From JAPPHA01 sp963664045 (GTDB taxonomy: Bacteria > Pseudomonadota > Alphaproteobacteria > Rhodobacterales > Rhodobacteraceae): a DNA stretch of 64,000 bases. Below the pieces are notes generated by a model. The model saw nothing but the letters and a program-made list of their open reading frames with translations, had not been told where the DNA came from and did not search any database. The stretch is from the NCBI GenBank assembly GCA_963664045.2, contig CAXXGT010000015.1:285765-349764 (forward strand), written 5' to 3'. Each line of letters begins with the position of its first letter. Within the stretch, counting starts at the first letter, position 1. Positions 1 to 11,577 of this stretch are shown in pieces. Both the position numbers and the translations under genes were made by a program.

Positions 1-3000
1 GGGGCGAATTCCGTAAACGCGACCGCAAGGGCCAGCGTGCTTCGTGAATACTCGGCCGAGTCGAGGTCCGAACGATTCCTGAGTCCATGGTCGGACTGCG
101 CGCGCATCGTATCCATGGCATCGATAACGCGCCGGTTTCCCTCTCCGCAAAAGCAGCTGACGAGACTTCGCCATTCCCCGGGACCATCCGAAGTCCGACC
201 CGGTCTGCCGCCGCCGCCCGGTTCCGCCGTGTCAACGGGCACCAACCTTTCCCTGAGCGTCGCACCGAATTCCATCGCCGCTTCCATTGCCGCCAACCGG
301 AGCCAGGTGTTCAGCGCCCGTTCATTGCCAAGACGTTTCACGACGCCGGCGTCATCCTGACGCGCGCCGACGGAATTCCCGGATTCCGTGCGCCGATCAC
401 CAATGGCCGGTTCAACTCCCTGCAGGAGACGCGGAGCAAGAGTTTGGAGACGTGGCTCCCATGCCTTGCGGCCAATTGACGCGAGATCCGCCATCGGATT
501 CGTCCAGCCTGTCGTGTTGATCATTTTCGACAGGAAACTGGTCGGATCCTCGTCCTGAACGTGAATGTGGCTGGACGGACCACCGCACGACAATGCGTAC
601 CGGATCGACTGTCCCCGACTGGCGGGGCTGAACATGAGATGGCGAGAGCCCGGGAAACCTGCCGAATTCCCGATGGTGTCTGCAAAGGCATGATCGAGGA
701 CAACGCGATCCGCCTGCAATTGCATGAATCGCGGCCTGCAGTTTTCCGTCTCGTTTGCGCCGAACGGATCGAAATCCAGGAGAAGGTCCATTTCCCTGGC
801 GGCGACAACTTCTGCCAGCACGTTGTCCCGGATCCCGATCCCCGGATCTGCCTTTACGACGCGAACCGGATCACCCCTGGCAAGCAGAATCAGCGATCCG
901 TCAGCAAGCCTGGTCTCCGAGGCATCCGGCCGATCGCCTATCCTGTCCAGGATTTCCCGATTGACTGCTGCGGCCTGCGCACGTGTCGCGGCAAGGACGA
1001 TTTTCCCCTGGCCGGATCCGCGATGAAATCATTGGCCGCATTCCGGATCAGGGCGTCCATCGACATGGCGCTACGTACCCGGGATTCGGAAGGGCCGATC
1101 TTGTCCAGGACCGATTCGATGGTTGCTTGCTCAGGGATGAATCGGCATTGGCCGTTCGTGCAGGCCGGTCGAGATCGGGAGACGGGTCCAAACAGGTTTC
1201 GTGCGGGAAACCTGTCAGTGAGCAAACGCCAGGGCGATCCCCGCCGATGCCCCGACAAGAGGAAGTTTCCGAACATCACCACGGCCGAGCGGTCCCTTTC
1301 CGCACGCCTGAGCAGGCTGGCCATGTCGATTGGCCCGACCGCTTCCGTGGCGTCAAGCCCGTAACAGTCTGCAGACACCAGGCCCTGAACATCTCCGGGC
1401 GCGCAAATCGTCGCATTGTCGGGGATCCGGCTGCGGATAACCTCGGCGCGGTCGTCATCGACGACCAAGGATACGTTCCGTGTCCCGAGTTCCGACAATC
1501 GTTGCACGAGGTTGCACGCCGTTTCGGTCTTGCCGGAGCGATCCGGGCCATCGACAATCGCAAGAGCTGAACAGGAAAGGATGTCGTTGACGGGTTCGTC
1601 CGGGAATCCCTTGCCCGAACCCCCGGGTTCCAGGCGCAGGCAATCCTGGAGCGTACGCTGGCGAATTCGATCGGCCGTAGAGACGATCGTCTCGTCCAGC
1701 CGCAACCGATCCAGGATGGACAGTAACGGATCCGAGAATTCCCGGGAACCCGGGACAAGCACCACGGTATCGTCGTGGTCGAGAACGCCATCGACGACTC
1801 CGAATGCTGTCCCGGTCACCGGAATGGCGGGCGAGTTCCGCGGAAAGTTCACTGGCGGTAACCGACCCCCGGGCCGAAACCATTCGGCGAAGAACCGAAA
1901 CCGGGCTCGAGGATTGACTCCCGCCAGCCGGGTGCGTGCCAGGCCCGGTGACGCCGTTGTCCAAGTTGATCCGGCCAGATCGCGTTGACCCGGGCGGGGC
2001 AGGGGTCACGCCGCAAGAGCCAGCCTTCCAATCATCTGCCTGCACCCGGAGGCGGGGCTGCAGAGGACGTGCGCCTCGTTCGTTCTGGCCACGTGACCAT
2101 GGAGGCCCCCGATTCGGGCAAACTGCAAGCTGCTCGATCGACGCAAAGCTCGACCGATCGATGTAGACATGGAGTTGGCTGCGATGTCGCGAAAACGCCG
2201 TCACCGCCATGTTGCGGTCGATGTGACCCGATGCGAGAAACAGCACCCGCTCCAGGACCTGGTTTCGCGCCCGCTTCGGGTCGAGCGCAAACCCTGGCGC
2301 GAGACAGGTCGCCGCGGGCCCGGAAAGTCCGACGGGCGATTCCGTGTCGTCGAAAAGAACCTCGACCGTCCCGGAATCCGCCTCGTTCGCCGCGACAACC
2401 GTTCCGAGCATTCCCGACCGAGCCCGAAGTTCGGGCTCGGAACTTCGCGTGACAACCCTGTCACCGCACCCGAAACCAATGCTTCCGTATTCGGCGGGTA
2501 TCTGCCGGAATCCCCTGATCCATCCGGTACGGATTCCTTCCGCCCGAATTTCGCGGTTGAGCGCATCGACCAGGGGCTTTCCGGAACAATGGCAAGGGTT
2601 GGAGCGCAACCGGCCCAGTATTCCCGGGCAATCTCACCGCACGCGCTGCCGAAGTCCTCCGCGAATTCAATAGAATCCCGGGAATCGAGTTTCGCGAGCG
2701 CCTCACGTGGCCGGGCAGCCGCCATCAATCGCGAAACGCTTCCGGCCTCCCCGCCTTTCTGGTGGGAAAATGCGCCGGATGCGATTCCGCCAAGGGTTTC
2801 CCAGAGCATGCTGAACGCGGAGCGGGCCGGAATCGGTTCGCGCCGGGCGTAGTCGTCCATGAGAACGAGCTTGCCGGGAGCGCTTTGCATGAGTTCCAGG
2901 AGATCTCCCAGTTCCCAGGTTTCAAGAAGGCCGGCGTCATCGAGACAGGCAACGAACGGCGACGGCAGCAAATGCGGTTTTCGTCTCAGCCCGTAGATCA

Positions 3001-4272
3001 GCGCGGAAACTGTCCTTTCGATTGATGAGTTTCTTGCGGCGGGGAAAGTCGTCCCTTCGTAGGGAACAACCATGACAGCGCCGGCTCCTTCGGAACTGGC
3101 GCGCGACTGGATTTCCCGCTTGATCCGGTCCCGCTCTTCATCAGGGAATCCCGACAGAAGGACAAGACGGCCCGTGCTGGTGATTGACCGGACGGCCAGG
3201 GTGACCTGATCCGGCTCACCGCCGCTTTCCGATTGATCGGCCGGTTCCGGAATGTCGGTACGGTTGGATGGCGAATCCAAGTCAAGGAGGGACTGTGCCG
3301 CGGCAACCAACCTGTGTTCGACGGCAATCTGGTACCTGGATGCGAACACCGGATCCCGAGTCGCAGGTTCGCGCCCGACGGAAACGAGCGACGGGCTGTT
3401 CTCGACCCGTTGCATGTAGACATGAAAGTCGGTTTCCGACGGAAACCGGATCCATCTTTTTGCCTGTTCTGCAAGCGACTGGCGGTTCACAAGCCGTGTT
3501 GTCGTCCCCGCGAGTTTCACGAGTTCTTCGATATCGGAAAACATCAGGTCGGAGTTCGTTTCCAAGGCCGACTCGTTCCTTGCCAGGCGCTTCGTGTAAA
3601 CCACGTGGTTTGACGGATCTGCCGGAGGTGGCCCGAGCTTGTTAACCGGGGCCAATCGAAGCCCGCGTTCGGCATACCTTCTCGGGTCCAGGCGTTTGGC
3701 TTCACCGGCAAGCGACAGGAACACGTTCGCGGTTTGCACGAACTCAAAGCGAAGATCCTTGTTCATTATCGCGAAATGCGCATACGGGCGCTTGCTTCCC
3801 CATCCGCCGGGAAGCGCAGGTCGTACGGTGTAGATGATGTGAGCATGCGGATTCCCCGGCTTGTCATGAACAACCAGGTCGAGCGAATACCCGCGTCGTG
3901 TCAACGACTTCCGGGCAAACGTGCTGGACAGGCTCACGTTTTCGTCGAGGGTCAACTCCAGGGGCAGCGCGATCATGAGTTCCAGCGCGCAGATCCTGGT
4001 CGGGCTAGGATTGTAGAATTCTTCGTGGATCTCGATGTCATTCCAGAGGCGTAGGGCGCCCTCGGGTGATGAAGGGTATTTCTCGTGGGCCCATTCGGCT
4101 GACGACGGTGGGATGACGAGTTCTTCGTGAACGACGTTGGAACTTGAGAACTTGTCACACCTCTCGCCGGTCAGGTCTCGGACAAAGACTGCCTTGCGGC
4201 AGTAGGCCGAAAGCCGGACAGCCGATTTTCCGTCTGAAAACCGCAGGGGACGACCGCGAAGGTTATCGCCAT
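1..4272 (-). pseudogene. MobA/MobL-type conjugative relaxase-helicase, frameshifted, 3' end beyond the window
   Basis: The likely start is the ATG at 4272 (MAITF), followed by a one-base frameshift in a T run near 4238. The relaxase domain follows, with the histidine motif NPHAHIIYT. Next is a first helicase module: a degenerate P-loop region, a VACLDDAG Walker-B-like motif, a LVDALNREIR motif and a SRHRSQLHVY C-terminal motif. A second module follows with Walker A GPDRSGKT, LAATRAQAAAVNREI, and a partner of the same C-terminal block near 600-750. Joining the pieces needs one-base corrections near 4238 (T run), 2590 (C run), 1820 and 1010 (GGGGAAAA). The catalytic N-terminal Tyr usual in the family is not visible. 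The family processes plasmid DNA for conjugation. I infer a dead, or mis-sequenced, plasmid or ICE transfer gene. Confidence 0.75.
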
Positions 4273-5669
4273 GTCCTGTCCAGCCCTTTGTGTGCACCCG
4301 AGAACGTGGTCATCGGTCCGTTCGACTTGATCCTGCCCAAGCTGACTGCCGTAGGGCTTGCCCCGGGTCTCCGAAGCCGCCGTTGCCGGGGACGGACTCG
4401 GCTCTCGCCCGCCCCGGATGGTTCGTTTGCCCGAACAGATGTCGTCCTGCCCACAACCTGCATCGCCCGCAAGGCATTGGAAGCTCAGAATCATTTTTAC
4501 TGCGTCCGGGAATTTGAGAAGGTCGTTAACGGTGAGCAGGTCCGGGCTACCACCCTCTGCGATGCCTTCCCGGCGGGCGCGCAACTGGCTGCCGCGGCGC
4601 AGGCATTGAAGAAATCGCAATCCAACGCCGTGAACTCAAGCCGGGGGTCAATATGTCTCACGACGCGTTCATCGCGTCTCGTTCGAATAACTCCATGGAT
4701 CATTTTCTGTCGCGCTACCCGTCCGGCCTGCATTCCCTGCGCAGCTTCTCGCGGGGTCCGCAATCTCGCTGGTTTTCGGAGCGCTACACCATTCCCGATC
4801 CGCGCCAATCGTCAGTTCAGGTTCCTCCTCACCTGCGCTCGCGATCCGCCCGCTCAATTGCGCCCAGTTCCAGTCAGACCAGTGTAATGTGGGAAGAAAC
4901 GTCCCGAGCCGGACGAAACAGCGCGAGAAATTCACGCCGAGGCAATTTGAAGAACTACAGGCCGGAAGCGTGGAAGCCGCGGACGTCCGGGGGAGAGCGT
5001 CCCCGCCGTTCCCAATCGCCGGCACGAGGATGGCATCATGAGCACTGCAATCGCATTTCCCAGCAACACCGCAACCATGTTCCTGACTCACTTCTTCGGC
5101 AACGGCCTCGTGGACGAACGCTACGTGGTCGAGCATTTCAATGCCCACGCCGACGGCGACATCCGCTCCTGGCCCGGCGAGGCGCCCGCGGCGGGGAAGG
5201 GACGGCACAGGGCAAAGCGCGTGACCGCCACCCTGAGAAGGCCGTGAAGGAACTGCGCCCGGCGCGAACCGAAATCAGGAAGTGGCCCTTGTAGCGCCGC
5301 CTGGGCGTTATCAAGGTCGGTGGGTGCGTCGTGCAACGAGGTACCGCACGGGACGTCCGGCCCAACCCAGTGAACGTGTATACGACGGATTTCGTGGAGC
5401 ACGTGGATCCGATCTGATCAGGGTTTAGGGCGCGGGATCCGGTTGGCCTGGTCATGAGGCCCCCGCTGTTACCGTTGACAAAGATGGGGACGTGCAGGAA
5501 ACCATGGAAGAGTTCGGGCGTTCGGGTGAATCGACCGTGAGCATGGTGAGAAGTAGCAAACCGATTGGCGAGGTCGCGACAGATCGAATTCTGGCCAAGC
5601 ACGTCGGTCCAGGAAGTCGGGCGGATTTCGCCCCTGTTCGAAGACTGGTCGGCACCAGGAAAGGTCAAG
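4273..5669. other. Gene-poor spacer
   Basis: About 1.4 kb with no recognisable gene. Short open frames on both strands match no family I know. The only recognisable content is the transposon-end relic at 4878-4964. Confidence 0.4.
4878..4964 (+). repeat. Relic related to the left end of the TnsB/C-like transposon
   Basis: This stretch shares the block GTGGGAA..A..CGTCCC followed by CCGGACGAAAC with the terminal 90 bp of the transposon at 48487 (read on the minus strand) and with 30783-30850. No transposase gene remains here. I read it as a solitary, decayed end of a related element. The similarity was found by eye, so confidence is moderate. Confidence 0.45.
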
Positions 5670-6557
5670 ATGGGCAAATATAATCGATTGATGGATCGGA
5701 TCGCTAATGGTGACCGGATCCTGATTGACGGCGCGACGGGAACTGAGATCGAAAGGCGAGGGGTTCCACAACTTGACAATGCCTGGAACGGCGGCGGCGC
5801 ATCGAGCCATCCGGAAATCTTGTGCGGAGTGCACGAGGATTACATTCGTGAAGGAGCGGAAATCGTCATTTCAAACACCTTTGCAACGCATCGGCATGCG
5901 TTGCGCGATGCCGGTATGGAACATCGGTTCGAGTTTCTGAATCGTCGCGGGGTGGAACTTGCGATCGAAGCGCGGGAACGCGTGCGCGCGCCAGAAGTCC
6001 TTGTCGCGGGAGGCATCTCTTACTGGTCCTGGTCGGGAAACTGGCTGGAGCCGAAGGACTTGGCGGCAGGCACGGAAGAACAGGCATTCATCATGGCGCG
6101 GGCTGGTGCCGATCTTCTTATGCTGGAGATGATGGTCGACGTGGATTGCATGCTGGTTACGCTTGAAGCGGCCCAGGCGAGCGGATTGTCTGTATGGGTC
6201 GGGCTGTCGTGCGCTCCGGACGAGTCCGGAAATATGGCGCTGTTGCGCGGCGGCGCGTTGGCGGATGCGCTGGATGTGCTCAAAGAAAGAAACGTTCCGG
6301 TTGTGAGCATAATGCACACGGAAGTGGAGGACATCGATCCGTGCCTCGATGTCGTCGAAAACCATTGGCCGGGACCGGTCGGTGTTTACGCACATTCTGC
6401 CCAGTGGGAAGGTCAAATCTGCATTTTCGACGATACGATAACACCCGCCGAATACGCGGTCCGTGCGAAGGCCTGGCTTGGACGTGGTGTACAGATCATT
6501 GGCGGTTGCTGCGGATTGGGCGTTGAACACATCCAGGCATTGAAACGAATTCTGTAG
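5670..6557 (+). CDS. Homocysteine S-methyltransferase family protein
   Basis: A 295-residue protein spanning a whole S-methyl-transferase barrel. It opens with LIDGATGTEIERRG, carries the mid-barrel segment ILCGVHEDYIREGAEIVISNTF split by a few residues from the typical consensus, and ends with the zinc-ligand motif GGCCG near residue 282. The family moves a methyl group from S-methylmethionine or a related donor to homocysteine in the cytosol. The first zinc Cys, usually in a GxNC motif on an inner strand, is replaced here by VYAHSAQW, so zinc binding or substrate may differ. AGGAAAGG lies 9 bases before the ATG at 5670; in-frame codons upstream lack such a site. It is monocistronic. Confidence 0.8.
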   Translation: MGKYNRLMDRIANGDRILIDGATGTEIERRGVPQLDNAWNGGGASSHPEILCGVHEDYIREGAEIVISNTFATHRHALRDAGMEHRFEFLNRRGVELAIEARERVRAPEVLVAGGISYWSWSGNWLEPKDLAAGTEEQAFIMARAGADLLMLEMMVDVDCMLVTLEAAQASGLSVWVGLSCAPDESGNMALLRGGALADALDVLKERNVPVVSIMHTEVEDIDPCLDVVENHWPGPVGVYAHSAQWEGQICIFDDTITPAEYAVRAKAWLGRGVQIIGGCCGLGVEHIQALKRIL

Positions 6558-7364
6558 ATTGGACCATCGGGCCGCCTGTTCATCAAGGTGTCAAACTCAC
6601 TTTGGTGACTGTGCGTGCTCCGACTGGCTCGCGTTGTGGCCCTTGAGGCATGTTGCGTGATCCGGGTTCGATTTCGGGCTGTTTCGGATTGATGCCAGGA
6701 TTCCGCGGACCTCGTCTTACCGGGCTGGAAATTACGAGTTGTAGCCCTGTGAGAATACTGGGCGCGTTGCAGACAAAATATCGGTTACACGCGAAGTGAA
6801 CTTGGCCATGACCGGTTGTGCCGGTATTCAATCGTGAGTTCTCAGCGGGTCGTGCGGTGCAACGGGCAGTCGTTCGGTTTCACGAGTGGAATCGATTGTT
6901 TCCCGGCAAGCAATCGTGCAACTGCCAATCCGAATCCGCGGGGCAACCCGGGCGGAGCTTCGGCAACGGAAGATCTACGGGGCACTTGGTTTTGAGCACG
7001 GGCCCGGGAAGGCGCTGAGAATGGTTGCCTGACTGGCCGGTGATAGCATGTCCGGGCACGGGCCGTAGTGCCATAACTGCCGTTTCAGTCGGCATAAGCA
7101 ACTGAAAAACAATCAACTTTTTTGCGCGTTAAACTTCGGTTAAAGATTTACCAGTTTCAGAGGTCGAGGTTCGGCAGGAGCTTGCATGTTTTTGACAGGA
7201 CATGCCGTGTTTCGCGGTGACTCGTCGCCAAAACCGGAAAACTCCTGAAACAAACACCTGTTTGCCACGGTGAACAAAAGATAGCGCCACTGGGTTTGCA
7301 AGATGGCGCCGCGTGAAATGAAAGGTGGTCGCGGCCGCGAGAAACAGGGGCTGGAGGAGAGGCG
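6558..7364. other. Spacer without recognisable gene
   Basis: About 0.8 kb. No frame on either strand resembles a known protein, and I saw no RNA gene or transposon end. Confidence 0.4.
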
Positions 7365-7514
7365 ATGAAGGTCCCGGGAGTTTCCCCAGTTCGCCGCTGG
7401 CTGCCGTTCGTCGCGGCCGCCTGGGTGTTCAATCTCGGTGCCAGGGCTGGCCCCGCAAACGGCCAGCCGTACGGGTCAATCATGAATGCTGAGCGGGCAG
7501 AGGTACCTGCTTAA
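7365..7514 (+). CDS. Possible small secreted peptide (49 aa)
   Basis: A 49-codon frame preceded by GGAGGAGAGGCG directly before the ATG. The peptide starts MKVPGVSPVRRWLPFVAAAW: a basic N-terminus followed by a hydrophobic stretch, as in a Sec signal peptide. Only about 25 residues remain after the likely cleavage site. No family is recognised. It may be a real small exported peptide, the start of a decayed secreted protein, or chance; the strong ribosome-binding site is the main argument for it. Confidence 0.3.
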   Translation: MKVPGVSPVRRWLPFVAAAWVFNLGARAGPANGQPYGSIMNAERAEVPA

Positions 7515-8006
7515 TTCCAACCAGCCACGTCGTTGGAGTAGCACATTCATCGCGAACACGCTTCTTCTGGAGCACATTCGCGCCGAGTCCGGACATGCAG
7601 GCTCAGACGGAATGAAGGGCCGGCGATCCTGTCAGCCAGTTCGTGGCTCACGATGCCAGTATTGAATTTATGGCAGTGTGTAGTGAAACAACCGATTGGA
7701 GAAATACTGAAGAAACAGCTATGTCTTTAAGGGTGTTGAGATTGGTCCGCGTGAAAAACTCCGGGGCCATTGCCCCGGGTGAAGCGTGGGCCTGTCGGAC
7801 GCAGGTTTCCGGATCAGGGAACTACGTCGCGCACTGGATGTTTGCCAAACAGTCCTAACCGCGAAAACCGAGTCGAGGCAGCCGCGAATGGGGCGATCAA
7901 GCAAATAACGACTCCACTGGGGGACATTCCATGTCCCCGGCCATGCGTCCTGGTTGCTGCCCGGTCGCCTGTGGCTTTCAGATTTCTTGAATCAAGGAGA
8001 GAGATC
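7515..8006. other. Upstream region of the orphan binding protein
   Basis: About 490 bp with no gene I recognise. The ribosome-binding site AAGGAGAGAG sits just before the ATG at 8007. No clear promoter was picked out. Confidence 0.35.
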
Positions 8007-10049
8007 ATGACAAGAATACTGCTCTCAGTCGTTGCGGTAATGACAGCTGCCAGCATGGCCGTTGCCGACTGCCCGCCGGTGACGGTCGCTGACCCCATGG
8101 GCGTTCCGTCCGGGAAGTATCCGCAGCAATACGAGCTTTCCGAATTCGAATCCCTGGCCGGCTGCACGCTGTCCTTAAGTGAAAACCCGGACATCGCGGA
8201 ACTCAACAGCCGCATCCGCGGCAACCCGGACTTGCCGCCACTGGCAGAGCGGCTGCCGGAAGAACCGCTGGTTTTGGCGCCCTATCATTCGATCGGGAAA
8301 TACGGTGGCACGTTCAACGGCATGTCAAATGCCACATCATCCGGAACCCATGACTTCATAACACTCCGGCATGTGAACTTTGTTCGCCTGGCGGATGACC
8401 TTGTGACGGTCGTGCCCAACATCGCCAAGGATTATGAGTGGAATGATGATTTCACGCAGCTGACGTTTTTCCTGCGCAAGGGCCACAGGTGGTCGGATGG
8501 CGCACCATTCACGGCCGACGACGTGAAATTCTGGTACGACAACATTGCGCTCGATTCAAAAATCATTCTGAATCCCACTGACTACACGCTGGTCGCGGGT
8601 GAGCGCATGACCGTGGATGTGATCGACCCGCAAACGGTCAGGTTCAATCTGCCGGCCCCGAAGCCGGGTCTCTTGGTGCACTTTGCGACGTCGTGGGCGC
8701 AGGCCTTCCTGCCGAAGCACTTCCTCGGCCGCTATCATCCGGACCTCAATCCTGACGCGGACAAGCTCGCCCAGGAAGCCGGCTTTGAGAACGGGCTCGC
8801 GGTGATTGAGGCCTATTTCGGGAATAATGACTGGACCGACACGCCGTCGGCGCTGCTCAGCGCCTCCGACAGGGTCGCGAACCTCCCGGCGGACGTATAT
8901 CCGACGCTCGAATCCCATATCATCGTCTCGGAAACAGTCGACGGGCGTCAACTGGTGGCGAACCCATATTTCCACATGGTGGACACGGCGGGCAATCAGC
9001 TGCCCTACATCAACGAACAGGGCGAGGTTTACGTCTCCGACAACGAGGTCCGAATCCTGAAACTGGTGAACGGCGAGGCCGACTACAAGATGCAGGGTGT
9101 GAGCCTGCCATCGGCGCCGCTGCTCCTCGAGAACCGGGAAGCCGGCGACTACCAGGTCGACTTGGCTCCGGCGCCGCATATGGTGGCAATCGGCTTCAAC
9201 GTGACATCGGACGACCTGGAAAAGCGCCAGGTTTTCGGAGACCTGCGTTTTCGACAGGCCATGTCAATTGCAATCGATCGGGATGCAATAAACGAAACGG
9301 CGTATTTTGGGCTGGGCGAACCGAGCCAGTATACCGGGATTAGTCCGTTGCCCCCGTTTATCGACGAAAAGTGGAAGTCCCATTATGCCGAGTATGATCC
9401 GGACCGGGCCGCCGCGCTGCTTGATGAGGTCGGTTTGGTCGACGCGGACGGCGACGGATTCCGCGAACTTCCGAATGGCGACACACTTGTCCTCAACATA
9501 CAGTTCAGCACGCAGGAAATGCCGGCGCAGGTTGTCGAGCTCATCAGCCTGAACTGGTCGGAGGCGGGCGTGCGGACGACCATCAAGGAAATCTCCACGG
9601 ACGAATATCGATCGGCACAAACGGCCGGCCTGCTCGATGTCGCGGTGTGGGCAAAGGGCCGTTTGCTCCTGGGTCACCTCGGCACCAACGATTACTGGGT
9701 GCCGCCGTTCGCGGACTACTACGGTCTTCGGGTCGGATTGCAATGGGCTGGATGGATCCAAACAGATGGCGCCAGTGGTGTCGAACCTCCGGGCTACGTT
9801 TACGATTTGATCAAGGACATCGACACGTTTCAGTCAGTTGCGATTGGATCCGAGGAATTCGAAGCGGCGGCCAATCGCCTGGTGGCAAACATGGTCTCCA
9901 ACCTGCTCCACATTGGCACGGTCTTGTCACCGAGCCCGATCTACCACCGCAACGCCTTGAAGAATTTCAAGGCCTTCTCGGTGGTTGGCTCACCGGGGAC
10001 GAACTATCCGTGGCGGGCAAACCAGTGGTATTTGGACGAGGGCAATTGA
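8007..10049 (+). CDS. ABC transporter substrate-binding protein, family 5 (peptide/oligopeptide type)
   Basis: A 680-residue SBP_bac_5 protein. The start at 8007 follows AAGGAGAGAG and gives an ideal Sec signal, MTRILLSVVAVMTAASMAVA then DC. Family landmarks are ready to see: KDYEWNDDFTQLTFFLRKG and WSDGAPFTADDVKFW near residues 145-175, then LRFRQAMSIAIDRDAIN near residue 415, then DPDRAAALLDEVG. Such proteins capture peptides or other small ligands in the periplasm for an ABC importer. No cognate permease or ATPase is nearby, so it is an orphan that must work with a distant transporter or be a leftover of one. A hairpin follows the stop codon. Confidence 0.88.
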   Translation: MTRILLSVVAVMTAASMAVADCPPVTVADPMGVPSGKYPQQYELSEFESLAGCTLSLSENPDIAELNSRIRGNPDLPPLAERLPEEPLVLAPYHSIGKYGGTFNGMSNATSSGTHDFITLRHVNFVRLADDLVTVVPNIAKDYEWNDDFTQLTFFLRKGHRWSDGAPFTADDVKFWYDNIALDSKIILNPTDYTLVAGERMTVDVIDPQTVRFNLPAPKPGLLVHFATSWAQAFLPKHFLGRYHPDLNPDADKLAQEAGFENGLAVIEAYFGNNDWTDTPSALLSASDRVANLPADVYPTLESHIIVSETVDGRQLVANPYFHMVDTAGNQLPYINEQGEVYVSDNEVRILKLVNGEADYKMQGVSLPSAPLLLENREAGDYQVDLAPAPHMVAIGFNVTSDDLEKRQVFGDLRFRQAMSIAIDRDAINETAYFGLGEPSQYTGISPLPPFIDEKWKSHYAEYDPDRAAALLDEVGLVDADGDGFRELPNGDTLVLNIQFSTQEMPAQVVELISLNWSEAGVRTTIKEISTDEYRSAQTAGLLDVAVWAKGRLLLGHLGTNDYWVPPFADYYGLRVGLQWAGWIQTDGASGVEPPGYVYDLIKDIDTFQSVAIGSEEFEAAANRLVANMVSNLLHIGTVLSPSPIYHRNALKNFKAFSVVGSPGTNYPWRANQWYLDEGN

Positions 10050-10068
10050 CCCGATAACCAATTGGCAG

Positions 10069-10091
10069 GGGCGCCTGGAATTCGGGCGCCC
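10069..10091 (+). terminator. Hairpin after the binding-protein gene
   Basis: A GGGCGCC arm (10069-10075) and a GGCGCCC arm (10085-10091) around a 9-base loop, 20 bases past the stop codon. The following T-run is poor, so it may be a weak terminator or an mRNA-stabilising stem. Confidence 0.5.
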
Positions 10092-10554
10092 TTGCAATAA
10101 GGATTCGTCACGAAATAACCAATACATTGTCAGGGTTCGGAAGCAAGGTGTAGTTCCAGTCGCCCAGGACTTTCCCACGCTGTGGGATTTCGGGCGATTC
10201 GGGTTACGTTTGCCCGGGTTACGTTGATTCTGCCGTGGTTTTCTCCGACTTTCGCGGGGAAAGCGATGCTTGTGCACAAGGTTCCGGCCGAAATATGCCA
10301 AGTGCGCACTTTTTCACATAGCCTGCCAGGATGAACCGTTAGGGCTGGCTCCGGAATCCACGGCCAAGGCCGATCAAATGACGCGACGACGGCATCGTCG
10401 ATTTGAGTGAACACGCCTGCCGACGGCTCGACTGGTGCTGACGTTCTGGTTTCCGGTGCGTGCCTGCCGGGGTTACGCGAACAACCGGGGGCGTGGTGGT
10501 GATCGAGCGACACCCGGCGCTTCGTCCGTGATCCGCAATGGCCGACGTTTGCTG
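10092..10554. other. Spacer without recognisable gene
   Basis: About 460 bp. No coding frame resembles a known family. Confidence 0.35.
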
Positions 10555-10881
10555 TCAGGGAGAGAGGATCGCGTCGAAGGCGTCTTCGCGCTTGAGTGCG
10601 AAGTGCCGGGTTGCGGAGGCGAAGTTGTCGAAGGTAGTCTTGTGGATGATGAGCGCGATGGCAATGTTGGTGCACAGCGCGTTGTTCTCGGGGGCGAAGC
10701 CTGTGCGTGCGAGGCAGGCGTCCTCGTCGAAGGTCCTGTCCCTGACATGGTGGTTGGCTTCGACCGTCGCATCCCGCTTCACGCGTTCGTGCGGACGTAC
10801 GAGGCGGACCACAACATCGGCAAGGGTAAAGTCGTCAGGCGACTCGGTGAAGACAGGTCTGTCATCCGCGCGGTGGCCCAT
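10555..10881 (-). pseudogene. ISAs1-family transposase, C-terminal fragment
   Basis: The open frame keeps the C-terminal pattern of ISAs1 transposases: HHVRDRTFDEDACLARTGFA, then PENNALCTNIAIALI, then a tail like the family end (ATRHFALKREDAFDAIL). The DGKDLRG catalytic region and the N-terminal half are missing. It is a different element from the DruA-ISAs1 transposon at 47231 and is inactive. Confidence 0.6.
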
Positions 10882-11084
10882 GCCGCCATCAATAATCGAA
10901 GCGACGACAAAAAGTCAGAAGAAATTGCAACTACCGCTGATAACTGATCAAATCAGCAGCAAAACCTAGCGTGGGATGGCCCTGGGATGCTGCGACCATG
11001 CCCTTGATGCAAAAGCAAGTATTGATAGAATTACGACACATGCATCATCAATACTCAACATTTTATCGATTCGGGGAAAGGACG

Positions 11085-11558
11085 ATGTTCTCTCTCCGGA
11101 AGAGCGATTGCGACACGGTGGTCGGGATCCTGGCCTCAGCCATGCGGCGCGAAATTCTCCTGATGTGGTTCGAATTCGAGAAGCTGGGCCTCATGCGGTT
11201 GCTGGAGCGTGGTGGCGTGATACGGGAGCGGCCGTGATCGCGGCCCAGCACCAGATGTCGCGCGCGGACGCAGCGGTGCAGACTGGCCACGACGGCACTC
11301 CGCACTGCAATGGGACGAGGCCTGCCGGCTATTTTCAGCGACGCTGCTCAACGCCTCGGATTCGCCCCGGTTGGTCGAAATGGCGAGCCGGATCTGCGAC
11401 CAGTCACGCCGGTTCCGACTGGAGCTACTTCGAGAAGGGCGTATTGATTCTTGGCCCGTGCCGCACGGCACGAGGCTCTGAAATCCGCAGGCGTCGCGCG
11501 AGACGAAGACGCGGTCCTGCAATTGCTTGAGGACGACATACGGGCAGACCTGACCTGA
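11085..11558 (+). pseudogene. GntR/FCD-family transcription regulator, frameshifted
   Basis: The fragments lie in different frames but follow FCD-domain order. FEFEKLGLMRLLERGGVI (about 11170-11225) resembles the end of the winged helix. AAQHQMSRADAAV (about 11240) matches the early FCD helices. LLNASDSPRLVEMASRICDQ (about 11345-11405) and HEALKSAGVARDEDAVLQLL (about 11468-11530) match the metal-site helices, ending at the stop at 11556-11558. The gene ends 19 bp before the ABC importer operon, so it was probably its local regulator. At least two frameshifts mean it cannot make a full protein. Confidence 0.6.
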
Positions 11559-11577
11559 CTACCCAAGGGAGAAAACA

